A stretch of DNA of 64,000 nucleotides, from contig NZ_CP120367.1 in the NCBI RefSeq assembly GCF_029892045.1, positions 2,046,001 to 2,110,000 of the forward strand, written 5' to 3'. The notes under the pieces were generated by a model. The model had not been told where the DNA came from and searched no databases. It saw only the letters and a program-made list of their open reading frames with translations. This stretch comes from Sinorhizobium numidicum (GTDB lineage Bacteria; Pseudomonadota; Alphaproteobacteria; Rhizobiales; Rhizobiaceae). Shown piece by piece: positions 1-8,595 of this stretch; the first letter of the stretch is position 1; each line of letters begins with the position of its first letter. Position numbers and translations under genes: made by a program.

Positions 1-26
1 CTGGCTTTGTTTGAGGGGTAGGGGAA

Positions 27-308
27 CTACCTCTTGGCCTTGGTGGCGAGGGATGCCACCCAGGATCGCCCGCTCGCTCCACGAAGCTCATCGGCCTCGG
101 GAGGGGAGGGTGGTGATTTCTGGTTTTCGATATCCGACTCGGAAATGCATCGCTCGAAACTCTCGCCGTCGAAGCGTACGCGATACTGAGGTTCGTTATG
201 GGCCGGCAGAACACCGACGATGCGGCACGGCCCATCATGCTTCAGGAAACGAGAGGGCGCATCCTTGAGGACGATTTGGTCGCCGATCCGGTAACGATGT
301 GAGCTCAT
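27..308 (-). CDS. Small conserved-looking protein, 93 aa, function unknown
   Basis: I do not recognise a named family. Residues 1-60 read like a small beta-barrel (YRIGDQIVL, CRIVGVLPA, QYRVRF), reminiscent of SH3/KOW-type folds. The tail is basic and low in structure. A GGGAGGG Shine-Dalgarno sits six bases before the ATG, which supports the start. It lies downstream of cspA on the same strand but is separated from it by a good intrinsic terminator, so it is probably expressed alone or by read-through. The gene is intact. A nucleic-acid-binding role would fit the fold impression and the cspA neighbour, but that is inference only. Confidence 0.6.
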   Translation of the reverse strand: MSSHRYRIGDQIVLKDAPSRFLKHDGPCRIVGVLPAHNEPQYRVRFDGESFERCISESDIENQKSPPSPPEADELRGASGRSWVASLATKAKR

Positions 309-333
309 GTTCAGCCCTCCCGCCAGTTGCGTT

Positions 334-364
334 CAAAATAAAAAAGGCCGGGAGAACCCGACCT
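334..364 (-). terminator. Intrinsic terminator of cspA
   Basis: On the minus strand an 8 bp stem (AGGTCGGG pairing with CCCGGCCT, one G-T wobble, four-base loop) is followed at once by a T-rich run. It lies about 75 bp past the cspA stop codon and fits a Rho-independent terminator. Confidence 0.85.
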
Positions 365-440
365 TCCTCATCATCTCAACTCGCCAATGCCAGTACATCC
401 GTGGTCAAAAGCGAGGAGATGAAAATACCATCCGCATCAC

Positions 441-656
441 TCAGAGAGGCCGCAGATTGTCTGCAGACGTCTTGCCGGTGCGGCGGTCCTGAGAGAGCTC
501 GAAGCTCACCTTCTGGCCCTCTTGCAGAGAACCCATGCCAGCCCGCTCAACTGCGGAAATATGCACGAAGACGTCAGTCGCGCCGTCGTCCGGCTGAATG
601 AAGCCGAAGCCTTTTGTGGCGTTGAACCACTTTACTGTTCCAGTAGTCACGATCAT
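441..656 (-). CDS. cspA: Cold-shock protein, CspA family
   Basis: A 71-residue single cold-shock domain, a typical length for the family. It carries RNP1-like KGFGFI and RNP2-like VFVHI motifs plus the opening GTVKWFN signature. Such proteins bind single-stranded RNA and DNA and act as RNA chaperones in cold or stationary-phase stress. An AAGGAT Shine-Dalgarno precedes the ATG. The leader has an inverted repeat about 30 bp upstream of the start, and a terminator follows the gene, so it looks monocistronic. Rhizobia carry several csp paralogues, so the symbol is generic. High confidence in family, none in which paralogue. Confidence 0.95.
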   Translation of the reverse strand: MIVTTGTVKWFNATKGFGFIQPDDGATDVFVHISAVERAGMGSLQEGQKVSFELSQDRRTGKTSADNLRPL

Positions 657-683
657 ATCCTTTCAATCGCTCATGGAAAATAA

Positions 684-702
684 ACATCGCTCAGAGCGAT
701 GT
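684..702 (-). promoter_or_regulatory. Inverted repeat in the cspA 5' leader
   Basis: A perfect 8 bp stem (ACATCGCT pairing with AGCGATGT) around three bases lies about 30 bp upstream of the cspA start. Structured leaders are common for csp mRNAs. Any regulatory role here is inference; it could also be an operator. Confidence 0.4.
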
Positions 703-1108
703 AATGAAACCGATTTTGTGAGGACTTTCGTGACGATGCGCCGGGCGCAGAAACTAATATCGTCGATCAATATCGATGGCTGCTATATAAAGTACGACAG
801 GGCTTTTTACAAGGTTTAATTTCCTCTTCCGAAAATCTTGTCACGGTTGGCTCGACAAAACGACTGTCGATTGGACCGCTATGCGATCGATAACGCAGTT
901 GGAATTCGCACTGACGCCGGCGCCGCCGGAGCATTGATAAAGTGCTAACTGCTAAAAAAGCTTCCGGTGCCGGGCTCCGTTTCGGTCATGCGTATGATCG
1001 CGCGTGCGCCCTGGACGGCCACCGCCGTGCCGGCGGCGGCAACTATAGGAACATTAGTCCGCTGTCTTGGTTGGAGCGTCGTCTATCGCCAACGATAAGG
1101 AGGGTGCC
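703..1108. other. Gene-free stretch between cspA and the DUF2267 gene
   Basis: About 400 bp with no supported gene. The part up to about 830 is unusually AT-rich for this window and should hold the cspA promoter and part of its leader. The part from about 960 to 1096 should hold the promoter of the rightward DUF2267 gene. I could not fix either promoter by eye. Confidence 0.4.
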
Positions 1109-1549
1109 ATGAGTGTCTCCGGTGTTGCCGCATTCGACAAGACGCTTCAGATCACCAATATCTGGCTGGATGAGATCATGGAACACCAAGGGCCAGACCG
1201 GCAGCGCGCCTGGCATATTCTGAGCGCCGTTCTTCATACGATTCGAGACCGGCTAACGGCCGATCTCGCGGCCCATCTTTCCGCCCAGCTTCCACTGCTT
1301 GTACGCGGCGCGTACTATGACCAGTACGAGCCCTCCAAGCAGCCAACCCGCTCGCGCACGGCAGATGAGTTTCTGTCGCAGGTCGAGGACGAACTCGCTT
1401 TCACCCGGCCGGTCGACGTGAAGGAAGCGGCGCAGACGGTCTTTCACGTTCTGTCGCATCACCTCGACCCCGGCGAAGTGCGCAAGGTTCGCGAAGCCCT
1501 GCCCGAGGATGTGCGTGCGCTCTGGCCAGATCCAAGCATTCGCCATTAG
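1109..1549 (+). CDS. DUF2267 domain protein
   Basis: 146 residues. The whole protein fits DUF2267: two helical repeats with DRQRAWHIL near residue 30, the RGAYYDQY block near 70, and a second half with VDVKEAAQTVFHVL and a C-terminal LPEDVRALWP. Family members are small cytosolic helical proteins of unknown biochemistry, often next to stress or heat-shock genes in alphaproteobacteria. I chose ATG 1109 because AAGGAGG lies five bases upstream; a TTG at 1067 would add 14 residues but lacks a ribosome site. Its neighbours (cold shock, PEBP, Hsp20, FtsH) support a stress-related role by association. Confidence 0.85.
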   Translation: MSVSGVAAFDKTLQITNIWLDEIMEHQGPDRQRAWHILSAVLHTIRDRLTADLAAHLSAQLPLLVRGAYYDQYEPSKQPTRSRTADEFLSQVEDELAFTRPVDVKEAAQTVFHVLSHHLDPGEVRKVREALPEDVRALWPDPSIRH

Positions 1550-1673
1550 GGCGGGGTGAGGAAAAGCGCGCGCGGTTTCCGCCCGCATCCCGCTCTAACT
1601 CATTGGGATCGATCATGTTCACGATGTCGGGTCGACTCGGCCCGAAATCATCGTGACCTAGAGGAGAGAAAAG

Positions 1674-2153
1674 ATGGCATTCGAGCTTACGAGCCCGGTT
1701 TTTGAAAGCGGCGGAGAAATACCTGAGCGACATACACGGCGCGGCGAGAATATCTCGCCTTTCCTGCAATGGCAGGACCCACCTGCAGGGACCCAAAGTT
1801 ACGTGCTCGTCATGGAGGATGCCGACGCGACGACAATATTCCGGCATTGGGCCGTTTACGACATCCCCAAGGACCGCCGCCAACTCGCCGAAGGCAGGAG
1901 CTCGAAGGCCAGGACCGAGGATCTGCCGCATGCCTACAACGATTTTGGCAACCTGCATTATGACGGGCCGGATCTTCCGGAGGGCAGTCCCTTACATACC
2001 TATCGGTTCCGGCTTGCAGCACTCAACGTGCCAACGATCAACATTGCCCCGGGGGCCGACGCCGCGACGGTTTGGGAGTTCGCTCGCCACCTCATGCTTG
2101 GCGAAGCCGAGTTGCGGGGCACATTCGGCGGCCGTGACGGTGCGGCCGCTTAA
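1674..2153 (+). CDS. YbhB/YbcL-type PEBP (Raf kinase inhibitor-like) protein
   Basis: 159 residues, typical for bacterial phosphatidylethanolamine-binding-protein homologues. The ligand-pocket motifs are present: ENISPFLQW near residues 25-33, a DADA-type loop followed by FRHWAVYDIP near 50-65, and HTYRFRLAAL near 109-118. There is no signal peptide, so it is cytosolic. Bacterial members have no firmly established substrate; E. coli YbhB/YbcL is the reference. GAGGAGAG lies upstream of the ATG. It is convergent with the membrane protein that follows, with about 33 bp between the stops. Confidence 0.9.
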   Translation: MAFELTSPVFESGGEIPERHTRRGENISPFLQWQDPPAGTQSYVLVMEDADATTIFRHWAVYDIPKDRRQLAEGRSSKARTEDLPHAYNDFGNLHYDGPDLPEGSPLHTYRFRLAALNVPTINIAPGADAATVWEFARHLMLGEAELRGTFGGRDGAAA

Positions 2154-2186
2154 CGCTCATTCTTCATTGGCAGCGAGGTCGCTGCA

Positions 2187-3077
2187 TCAAGACAGCTCTG
2201 AGAGCCGCTCTGCGTGCCTCGTCCCGTACAAACCACCGAACCACGCGGCAATGGCACCGAGCACCAGTGCGATGAAGCCCAGGAAGGCGCCGCTGGAAAT
2301 CACCGTGGCCGCAGCGTCCGCTGCTTCGGTGGCCTCCCGCCGCGCATTGTCGACGGCACTGCGATAGCTCTGCTCATATTGTTCAACGCGCGCACGCGCC
2401 TCCTCGGGTGGAATGTTCTGCGCCCGTGCGAGTGCATCCGCGGCGCGGTTGCGGGCTTCCTCCGCCTGCGCTTCATCGCCGGTGACAAGCGCTCGAACAG
2501 CCACAACCGCTGCATCGCGCATCGCCGCAGGATCGGTGCCGCCCGCGGCCGCGCGAATTTGTCGCTCGACCTCGGCAAACGGATCAGTAGCTGTCGCTAA
2601 CGCCGGAGCAGCTGTGATGGCAGCCGTTGCAACGGTCCGGCCCGCGCCACCGATGACGCCAGTCAGCCCACTGAAGGCACCGCCGACCAAGGTCCCGACG
2701 GATGTGGTCAACAGGTAGAGAACAACCAGCGTCGTTACCGCCCATGTAGTCAGGCCGTGATATCCGCCGGTTGATGTGCTCGGGCGTCCAGATAAACGGC
2801 TCGCCAGGTAGCCGCCGACAAAGGCAGCGATTATACCCGAAAGCACAAACCACAAGCCGCCGGCGATGGAAAACGTGCGCGCCTCCGGATTGTCGCCGCC
2901 GCCCGGGTCAATGACCGCGGCGCCGATACCGACGCCAAGCAGATTGAGCAGAAACTGAACCGCTAGCGCTACCGCCACGCCTGCGAATATCCCTCCCCAC
3001 GAGACCTTGTTGAATGCTGCCGTCGTCAAAGGCTCGGAAGAAGTGGCTCCGCGACTTGTAAGGACTGGATCGGTCAT
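2187..3077 (-). CDS. Multi-pass membrane protein (PhnA-like annotation in rhizobia)
   Basis: 296 residues with about four hydrophobic segments: roughly 28-55, 72-95, 110-140 (glycine- and threonine-rich) and 262-285. Between the third and fourth lies an Ala/Glu/Arg-rich, probably coiled, soluble stretch (about 165-250) with repeated NRAADA and RREATEAAD-like motifs. Similar proteins are annotated PhnA-like in Rhizobiales, but I see no phosphonate-metabolism motif and would not assume that function. It is intact with an unambiguous ATG start. A structural or stress-related membrane role is only a guess. Confidence 0.75.
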   Translation of the reverse strand: MTDPVLTSRGATSSEPLTTAAFNKVSWGGIFAGVAVALAVQFLLNLLGVGIGAAVIDPGGGDNPEARTFSIAGGLWFVLSGIIAAFVGGYLASRLSGRPSTSTGGYHGLTTWAVTTLVVLYLLTTSVGTLVGGAFSGLTGVIGGAGRTVATAAITAAPALATATDPFAEVERQIRAAAGGTDPAAMRDAAVVAVRALVTGDEAQAEEARNRAADALARAQNIPPEEARARVEQYEQSYRSAVDNARREATEAADAAATVISSGAFLGFIALVLGAIAAWFGGLYGTRHAERLSELS

Positions 3078-3541
3078 TGGCGGCTCCTTTTCTCGTTTTT
3101 GTTCTTTGTTTCTCGCGTCCCGGCACTAACTGCGCGGCGACAAATTCGTTCCCGCAAGGCAAGAAACGCCGGCGTATCGTCTCGTCATTGGTTTTGAAGT
3201 GTGGCAACAGAAGGAGCCGATCGCGTCCGGCGACGGCATTAACATCCCAGGTACCCGCGACCGTTCCCCTGCGCTGGCCTTTGATGTCGGAACTTTTCCG
3301 AAGCCGTCAGGTTCGGTGGTCTTTCCATCAAAGCTAAATCCATGGAGGCACCGATGGCCGGAAGACTCGAGCTTTGTCAAAGCGCAGCCCAAACCGACTC
3401 TCGACTTGCGTCACAGTCATGACGGGCTGAAGAACAAGCAGAGTCGGCTGCACTGGCATGGAAAGTCGACAGGCACGATGGCGACAGGCCTTGGTCTATC
3501 GCGATCGCCAGGGAAAGCGTACCGGCCACCCGGTCGCAGCC
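3078..3541. other. Gene-free stretch
   Basis: About 460 bp between the starts and ends of two leftward genes. Short frames exist but none has a ribosome site together with sensible protein composition. The right part is the 3' flank of the GH25 gene and the left part is the promoter region of the membrane protein. I see no repeat or RNA gene. Confidence 0.4.
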
Positions 3542-4576
3542 TCAAGTGGACCGCGCCGCCACCCAGTCGTGCCAGTCCTCCTCGCTGCCGTGAAAGACGT
3601 TGAGGTCGATCCGGCCGTCGACGCCGTGCGACAGGCCAGAGCCGGAATATTGCCAGAAGATCCATTTGCGTCCCGGATAGACCTTGGATGGATGAGCGGC
3701 CACCGAGCGCAACCAGAAGGGATAATCCAGCAATTCGCCTCTCAAGTTGTCACGATAGAAGTCCGGGGCGGTGTAGATGATCGGGCGTTGTCCGTAATGC
3801 CGCTCGAGCTTGTCCATGAAGACCCGCATCTTTTCCAGAACCCGCTCGCGCGAGGGGCGTCTCTTGCAACTGGATTCCCCGTTCCACTCGACATCTATGA
3901 CCGGCGGAAGAGCATCCGCTTCTCTTGGAACGTTGCGGATGAACCAGTCAGCCTGCTCGCCGGCTGTGCGGCACCAATAGAAGAAATGATAGGCGCCGCG
4001 CTTTAGGCCGGCCTGCTTGGCCTTACGCCAGTTCTTTTTAAACATTGGATCAAGGTGATCGCCGCCGTCGGTCGCCTTGATATAGGCGAAGTTGGCGCCC
4101 TGCGTCCTGAGCTTTTCCCAGTTGATCTCCCCTTGCCAGCGCGAGACGTCGACGCCATGGACGGCAAGCTTCCTAGGCGATCTGGAACCGAAGTTGATGG
4201 GTTTGGCGTCGCGGAAACGATGACCGTAGATTTGCCCACGCGTCCCTGGAGTAGCCTCGATCGCCGGATTGTCCGGCGTGATCATCGCGATCGGTCTTTC
4301 CGACGGAACGGGCATGCCGATCGTCCTGGACACAGGCGCGAATGCCTGTGCCTCCGGAGCGGGTCTCGCCCATGCCAGCATCTCCTGCTGCGGCGGCGCT
4401 TGCGACGCAATCGCCCCCACATTTGCCGAAGGCACTGGGCTGGCAGCGCGCGCGACGGAACTCGTCGTCTCTCGCGACGGCTGCTCGGCCGTGACGTTAT
4501 TCCGACTGGAACTGGATCCGCAGCCCGACACGGTCAGGCAGGCCAGAACGATTGCTGATACCGCTGAAAAACGCAT
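3542..4576 (-). CDS. GH25 muramidase (lysozyme), predicted lipoprotein
   Basis: About 344 residues from ATG 4576. The N-terminus is a signal peptide ending in a lipobox (LTVSGC), so the mature protein should be lipid-anchored. A Ser/Thr/Ala/Pro-rich linker (roughly 20-130) follows, then a GH25 domain. The domain shows GVDVSRWQG at its start, FAYIKATDG, RGAYHFFY, and the catalytic D-x-E in VIDVEWNG. GH25 enzymes cut the beta-1,4 bond between N-acetylmuramic acid and N-acetylglucosamine in peptidoglycan. An alternative start seven codons upstream (4597) would spoil the signal peptide. The likely role is cell-wall remodelling or envelope maintenance; there are no phage neighbours. Confidence 0.93.
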   Translation of the reverse strand: MRFSAVSAIVLACLTVSGCGSSSSRNNVTAEQPSRETTSSVARAASPVPSANVGAIASQAPPQQEMLAWARPAPEAQAFAPVSRTIGMPVPSERPIAMITPDNPAIEATPGTRGQIYGHRFRDAKPINFGSRSPRKLAVHGVDVSRWQGEINWEKLRTQGANFAYIKATDGGDHLDPMFKKNWRKAKQAGLKRGAYHFFYWCRTAGEQADWFIRNVPREADALPPVIDVEWNGESSCKRRPSRERVLEKMRVFMDKLERHYGQRPIIYTAPDFYRDNLRGELLDYPFWLRSVAAHPSKVYPGRKWIFWQYSGSGLSHGVDGRIDLNVFHGSEEDWHDWVAARST

Positions 4577-4790
4577 AAGGCCCCGTACGCAAAACACAAA
4601 CAGTCGAGGGCGGCATCAGCGCCATCGAACCCACTGACTGAATTGCTAATGGAAAATTACCAAAAAAGACTGAATCCGATCTTTGGCGAAGCGGCCTGAA
4701 TGCCCAATGGCGGCGGCGTGGTGCGCCGACGGATATGATTTATCGGCCCGATGCGGCTTGATACGGGGGCAGATGATGTAATCGCACTGC

Positions 4791-5006
4791 TTATGTTCCG
4801 GCAAAGTCGCGATATTGCGTCGGTATTCCCGCGACCTCATGGCAATTGGCGAGCCGCTCGAGCCAGGCTGCGAGTTCCTCGGGTATCTCTATCTGACCGC
4901 TTTCCATGGCTTCCACCCAGGATAGCTGACATTGAAGTGCGCAGGTCAGGTCGATCCTCGTCCATCTAAGGCTGGCGAGGCAGTCAGCAAAACGTGCAGG
5001 CGTCAT
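4791..5006 (-). CDS. Small HTH-like protein, 71 aa
   Basis: The sequence reads like a minimal helix-turn-helix of the XRE sort: FADCLASLRWTRIDLT, then CQLSWVEAMESGQ, then a leucine/alanine-rich helix. Similar one-domain proteins are common as hypothetical genes in rhizobia. The ribosome site is weak. It lies on the same strand as ftsH, 182 bp beyond the ftsH stop, so co-transcription is possible. DNA binding is inferred from the pattern alone. Confidence 0.5.
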   Translation of the reverse strand: MTPARFADCLASLRWTRIDLTCALQCQLSWVEAMESGQIEIPEELAAWLERLANCHEVAGIPTQYRDFAGT

Positions 5007-5188
5007 TGGCTACAATCTTCGCGAAAAAACAACTATTGATGCCGAACTGGCAGAATCTATCTAGCCGCTGACGGCATTCGTTATCGTTCCAACGGTAACA
5101 GGATAGGGTCGTGCGACGGACGGTACTTGTGCCGACGGCCAGCAGAAGATCATTCGCACCAGGGGTTTTTTGAACATCGAGGGGCCTG

Positions 5189-7063
5189 TCATAGGCCCAG
5201 TCGTCGCCCAGCCTGGTCGGCCATTTCCTTTTGATCAGGATGATGGCGATCAAGAACTATGGCGCGCAGTTCATCCTCGGTGATTGTCTCCCGCTCCAGA
5301 AGGAGTTTTGCAGCCCGTTCCAAAGCGGGTCGCCGCTCCTTGAGCAGCGTGACGGTACGATCGAACGCGTTCTCGACGATCCTGCGCACCTCTTCGTCCA
5401 GAATCGCCGCAGTTTTTTCGGAATAATCACGCTCGCTCGGGCCGTAATAGGGCTGGTCAGTCGTAAGCAGCGACCGGCGATCGCGTTCCAACGCAACATG
5501 GCCGAGCTTCTCGGTCATGCCGTAGCGTGCAGCGATCGCGCGCGCGATGTCCGTCACCTTCACGAGGTCGTCGGAAGCTCCGGTGGACAAATGGCCAAAG
5601 ACGATCCATTCAGCGGCGCGCCCGCCAAGCAGCACGGCCATCTTGTTTTCCAGCTCTTCCTTCGTCATCAGGAAGCGATCTTCCGTCGGACGCTGGATCG
5701 TGTAGCCGAGCGAGCCTATACCGCGCGGGATGATCGAGACCTTGTGCACCGGATCCATCCCCGGCAGTGCCATGGCCACAAGCGCATGACCCGTTTCGTG
5801 ATAGGCGACGATTTCACGCTCCTTGGGATTGAGCAGTCTGTTGCGCTTCTCCAGGCCGGCGACGATGCGTTCGATGGCGTTGTTGAAGTCGTCCATCGTA
5901 ACCGCTTCGGCCTTGCGTCGCGTGGCAAGCAGGGTTGCTTCATTGACCAGATTGGCAAGGTCTGCGCCGGTGAAGCCGGGTGTGAGTGCCGCGATTTGTT
6001 CCGTACGAACATCGGGCGCCAGCTTGGCCCGCTTCAGATGAACGTCAAGGATCTGCACGCGGCCGTTTTTGTCGGGACGATCGACGAGGACCTGGCGGTC
6101 GAAGCGTCCTGCCCGCAACAGCGCCGGGTCGAGAATCTCTGGGCGGTTGGTGGCGGCGAGCAGGATGAGCCCCGTTGAGGAATCAAAACCATCGAGTTCG
6201 ACCAGGAGCTGGTTCAAGGTCTGCTCTTTTTCATCATGACCGCCAGCCATAGGCCCGATGCCGCGGGCTCGGCCAAGCGCATCGAGTTCGTCGATGAAAA
6301 TGATCGCCGGCGCCTTCGATCGAGCCTGTTCGAAGAGATCGCGCACGCGGGCGGCCCCCACGCCGACAAACATTTCGACGAATTCGGAACCGGAAATGGA
6401 AAAGAACGGCACACCTGCCTCGCCGGCGACAGCTCTGGCGAGCAGCGTCTTGCCGGAACCCGGTGGACCGACAAGCAGAATGCCCTTTGGCATCCGGCCC
6501 CCGAGGCGGCCATAGCCTTTAGGGTCCTTGAGGAAATCGACGATCTCCTTCAGCTCGTCCTTTGCCTCGTCGACACCGGCGACATCCTTGAAAGCCACTC
6601 CGGTATCGGTCTGCACATAGATCCTCGCCTTCGACTTGCCGATCTGCATCAAGCCGCCGCCGACGCCACCCCCGAAGCGCCTGAGCATGAATATCCAGAT
6701 GCCGATGAAGATAACAGCGGGGATTACCCACGACAGAAGGTCACGCAGGAACGTGCTCTCGATCTGGCCGGTGACGACAACGCCGCGCTCTCGCAAGTGC
6801 TCCGCAAGACCCGGCTCGACGCGAGTGGTGATAAACATCGGCTTGCCGTCCTGCGGCGCCTTGAAGGTGCCCTGTATAAAGCGATCCGAGACCGCAGCCT
6901 CGGCGATCTTGCCTTCGGCAAGGTAGGTTTCGAACTGGCTGTAGGGGATCTGAGCGACCTGGGTTGCGGTCGCGTAAAGATATTGGAACAGCATCAGGCC
7001 AAAAAAGGCGATGATCCAATACCAGATATTAAACTGGGTCTGCTTGTTCATGTCGGTGGCCAT
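5189..7063 (-). CDS. ftsH: ATP-dependent zinc metalloprotease, FtsH family (secondary copy type)
   Basis: 624 residues, full length for FtsH. Order: membrane segment about 13-31, periplasmic loop, membrane segment about 106-126, AAA+ domain with Walker A GPPGSGKT (199-206), Walker [12 protein letters not shown] (254-264), the second region of homology [18 protein letters not shown], and an M41 protease domain with the zinc motif HETGH (422-426). It degrades misfolded membrane proteins and selected cytosolic regulators. The short C-terminus and the neighbourhood (Hsp20, omega-like, NDUFS4-like) suggest an accessory stress copy and not the housekeeping ftsH. The start may be ATG 7063 or 7051. 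Intact. Confidence 0.96.
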   Translation of the reverse strand: MATDMNKQTQFNIWYWIIAFFGLMLFQYLYATATQVAQIPYSQFETYLAEGKIAEAAVSDRFIQGTFKAPQDGKPMFITTRVEPGLAEHLRERGVVVTGQIESTFLRDLLSWVIPAVIFIGIWIFMLRRFGGGVGGGLMQIGKSKARIYVQTDTGVAFKDVAGVDEAKDELKEIVDFLKDPKGYGRLGGRMPKGILLVGPPGSGKTLLARAVAGEAGVPFFSISGSEFVEMFVGVGAARVRDLFEQARSKAPAIIFIDELDALGRARGIGPMAGGHDEKEQTLNQLLVELDGFDSSTGLILLAATNRPEILDPALLRAGRFDRQVLVDRPDKNGRVQILDVHLKRAKLAPDVRTEQIAALTPGFTGADLANLVNEATLLATRRKAEAVTMDDFNNAIERIVAGLEKRNRLLNPKEREIVAYHETGHALVAMALPGMDPVHKVSIIPRGIGSLGYTIQRPTEDRFLMTKEELENKMAVLLGGRAAEWIVFGHLSTGASDDLVKVTDIARAIAARYGMTEKLGHVALERDRRSLLTTDQPYYGPSERDYSEKTAAILDEEVRRIVENAFDRTVTLLKERRPALERAAKLLLERETITEDELRAIVLDRHHPDQKEMADQAGRRLGL

Positions 7064-7199
7064 GTTTGGCTAGCGGCTGCGCCCCTCAGCACCTTGATCT
7101 CGGGGCTTCGCCAGACGGAATCGACTGGCTTGAACCCAAACGCCGCTCAATTACGGCAGTTCCCTCAAATCTCTTTTGCTCAAACTACCAGCGGGCAGT

Positions 7200-7517
7200 T
7201 CATGAAGCTAGTTGCCGGAGGGGCGCAGGCGCCAGTTCAGGCGCTGGCATGTCGCTGCGGCCGAGCTGCTCGCGAGCAGTGGAGGCGGCCAGGTATTCGG
7301 GCTCGCTGTTCGGAGCAAGGAACAGTGAGAGCTCTTCCGCTGAGAAAGCCCCCGCGCCGATTTCGCGCAATGCCAGTTCAGTCGAAGCGGCGGCGGGCTT
7401 TTCGATGCGCGGATCGGCACCTCTGTTGAGCGCCCTGCCGCGTGCCGCGGCTGCTAGCGTCAGCGCGAAACGGTTCGGGAACACCTTTTAGCAATCGTGG
7501 AGGATGAACGGGTCCAT
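7200..7517 (-). pseudogene. RNA polymerase omega-like gene with an in-frame stop
   Basis: From GTG 7484 the frame reads PNRFALTLAAAARGRAL and later ALREIGAGAFSAEELSLFL. This matches the pattern of bacterial omega (RpoZ): NRFELVLLASHRAR then ALREIADETLSPDDL. Upstream in the same frame an ATG at 7517 with a GAGG ribosome site encodes MDPFILHDC, then TAA (7490-7488), then the conserved part. So either the natural start is lost to a nonsense mutation or a short product starts at GTG 7484, which has no visible ribosome site. The C-terminal tail is longer than in canonical omega. Omega stabilises the beta-prime subunit; a paralogue could alter polymerase under stress. Assignment is by motif only. 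Confidence 0.6.
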
Positions 7518-7526
7518 TGCGCCACC

Positions 7527-7742
7527 TCATGCACAAGCTGGCCGGCTCCGATCGGAGCCCGTGCTGTCGGCGCCATATCCCGATTCGAGCGCAAGCAATG
7601 CCAGTTCGACCTCGTCGAGCCGAGACGGGCGCTCGTTTTCGGGCATGCCCTCATTCGTTGCCCGGTCGATCAGATATTCGCTCCAGGCCCAATCCTCAAG
7701 AACCGCTCGTTTTTCCTCAAACGACAGGTTTTCATCAGTCAC
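7527..7742 (-). CDS. Small acidic conserved protein, 71 aa
   Basis: Not a family I can name. It is acidic and helical with several aromatics (AVLEDWAWSEYLID) and a C-terminal LDEVELALLALE helix. Its GTG start overlaps the stop of the NDUFS4-like gene (GTGA), a sign of translational coupling. It ends about 10 bp before the ATG of the omega-like gene, so the three form a tight unit. That packing is the main reason for treating it as real. Function unknown; an adaptor for the neighbours is conceivable but unsupported. Confidence 0.6.
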   Translation of the reverse strand: MTDENLSFEEKRAVLEDWAWSEYLIDRATNEGMPENERPSRLDEVELALLALESGYGADSTGSDRSRPACA

Positions 7743-8270
7743 GACGTCGAAGGGCGCATCCCACCTCCTGGACGTGGCGGATCGTTCTGGTTTGCCGGGC
7801 TGCGGCTGGCACGATTTTCGTTCGCCACTGTCATGCTCAGCCCGGCACCATCGAGCACAATATCCGAGCGGGTGTGCGCCTCAACACTGCGTCGCTCCGG
7901 GACTTCTGTTTTGGAGTCGTGCGGCCACTGGACCGCGTAGTTTAGCCCCTGCCGTTCGCAGTAGCCGACCGCGGCCTCGAGTGTCGGAAATTTGAGCTCC
8001 ACCTGGGGCCATCGGATCGTCGCACCCTGTCCAGCCCATCAACGGATCGATAGTGGCTGTCCTACGCCGCTCGAAGATGAGCCGCCAAGCGCTCGTGCCC
8101 ACTTTGCCGGACGTCATGACCGATCGGCTCGGCCGAAAGATGCGGGCAATCAAGCCGGCCTCAAACGCGGCTGGACCAAAAGAGTGGACAGGTCTTGGTT
8201 TGCCGTCCGACGGCCGGCGATCGTCAGCGAGCCTCGACGGAGTGAATTGCTCTTTCCTGAACATCTCCAT
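7739..8270 (-). pseudogene. NDUFS4-like (ETC complex I subunit conserved region) gene, frameshifted
   Basis: The first frame begins at ATG 8270 (GGAGGG upstream). It carries ARIFRPSRSVMTSGKVGT, WRLIFERR and DPLMGWTG, the signature of the complex I 18 kDa/NDUFS4-like family. After DPM the frame fails at a run of four G (plus strand 8005-8008). The next frame supplies the expected end, VELKFPTLEAAVGYCERQG. One inserted base explains it. The fused protein would have an N-terminal extension and an extra C-terminal tail. Family members are accessory subunits of NADH dehydrogenase; a paralogue away from the nuo operon could repair or modify complex I under stress. It may be decay or a homopolymer sequencing error. 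Confidence 0.75.
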
Positions 8271-8382
8271 CGTTCATCCCTCCGTTGTGGCAAACGATAT
8301 CCTCCGCGGCATCGTTGAAGCCGCAGCGAACTTCCGCAAATTGAACGTTGATCAGGTCGGTCGAAGCCGACTACTAGCCTAG

Positions 8383-8553
8383 GGAAAGTCGAACATGTTT
8401 CTCATAGCCACATCCTCCGTTGAGCAACATGGATACAAGACCACAATCGGTTCCGAGGCATCTTGCCCGGCCGAAGTGCAGGAGCGAGCGTCGCGATAAA
8501 TGATTTAGTTCAAAGTGTTACACGTTCAAGAGTGATGGCCTGGGAACGGTAGT
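8383..8553. other. Leader region upstream of the NDUFS4-like gene
   Basis: Sequence between the hsp20 terminator-like hairpin and the NDUFS4-like gene, with no supported gene. A 34-codon frame starts at about 8395 on the plus strand but has no recognisable content. The promoter of the leftward NDUFS4/omega unit should be here or in 8271-8382. Confidence 0.35.
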
Positions 8554-8587
8554 GCACGCCCGCAGCAAATCGTCGCTGCGGGCGTGC
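8554..8587 (-). terminator. Strong hairpin after hsp20
   Basis: A perfect 13 bp GC-rich stem (GCACGCCCGCAGC and its complement) with an 8-base loop lies just past the hsp20 stop. No T-run follows, so it may act as an mRNA 3' stabiliser or a Rho-independent terminator of the atypical kind. Confidence 0.65.
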
Positions 8588-8595
8588 TGGGCTCA

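Noticed and set aside
1067-1108. TTG-started N-terminal extension of the DUF2267 gene
   Set aside because: The ATG at 1109 has a near-perfect AAGGAGG; the extension lacks one and does not look like the family N-terminus.
8395-8500. 34-codon plus-strand frame near the NDUFS4-like leader
   Set aside because: Too short, no homology impression, and probably part of the leftward promoter region.
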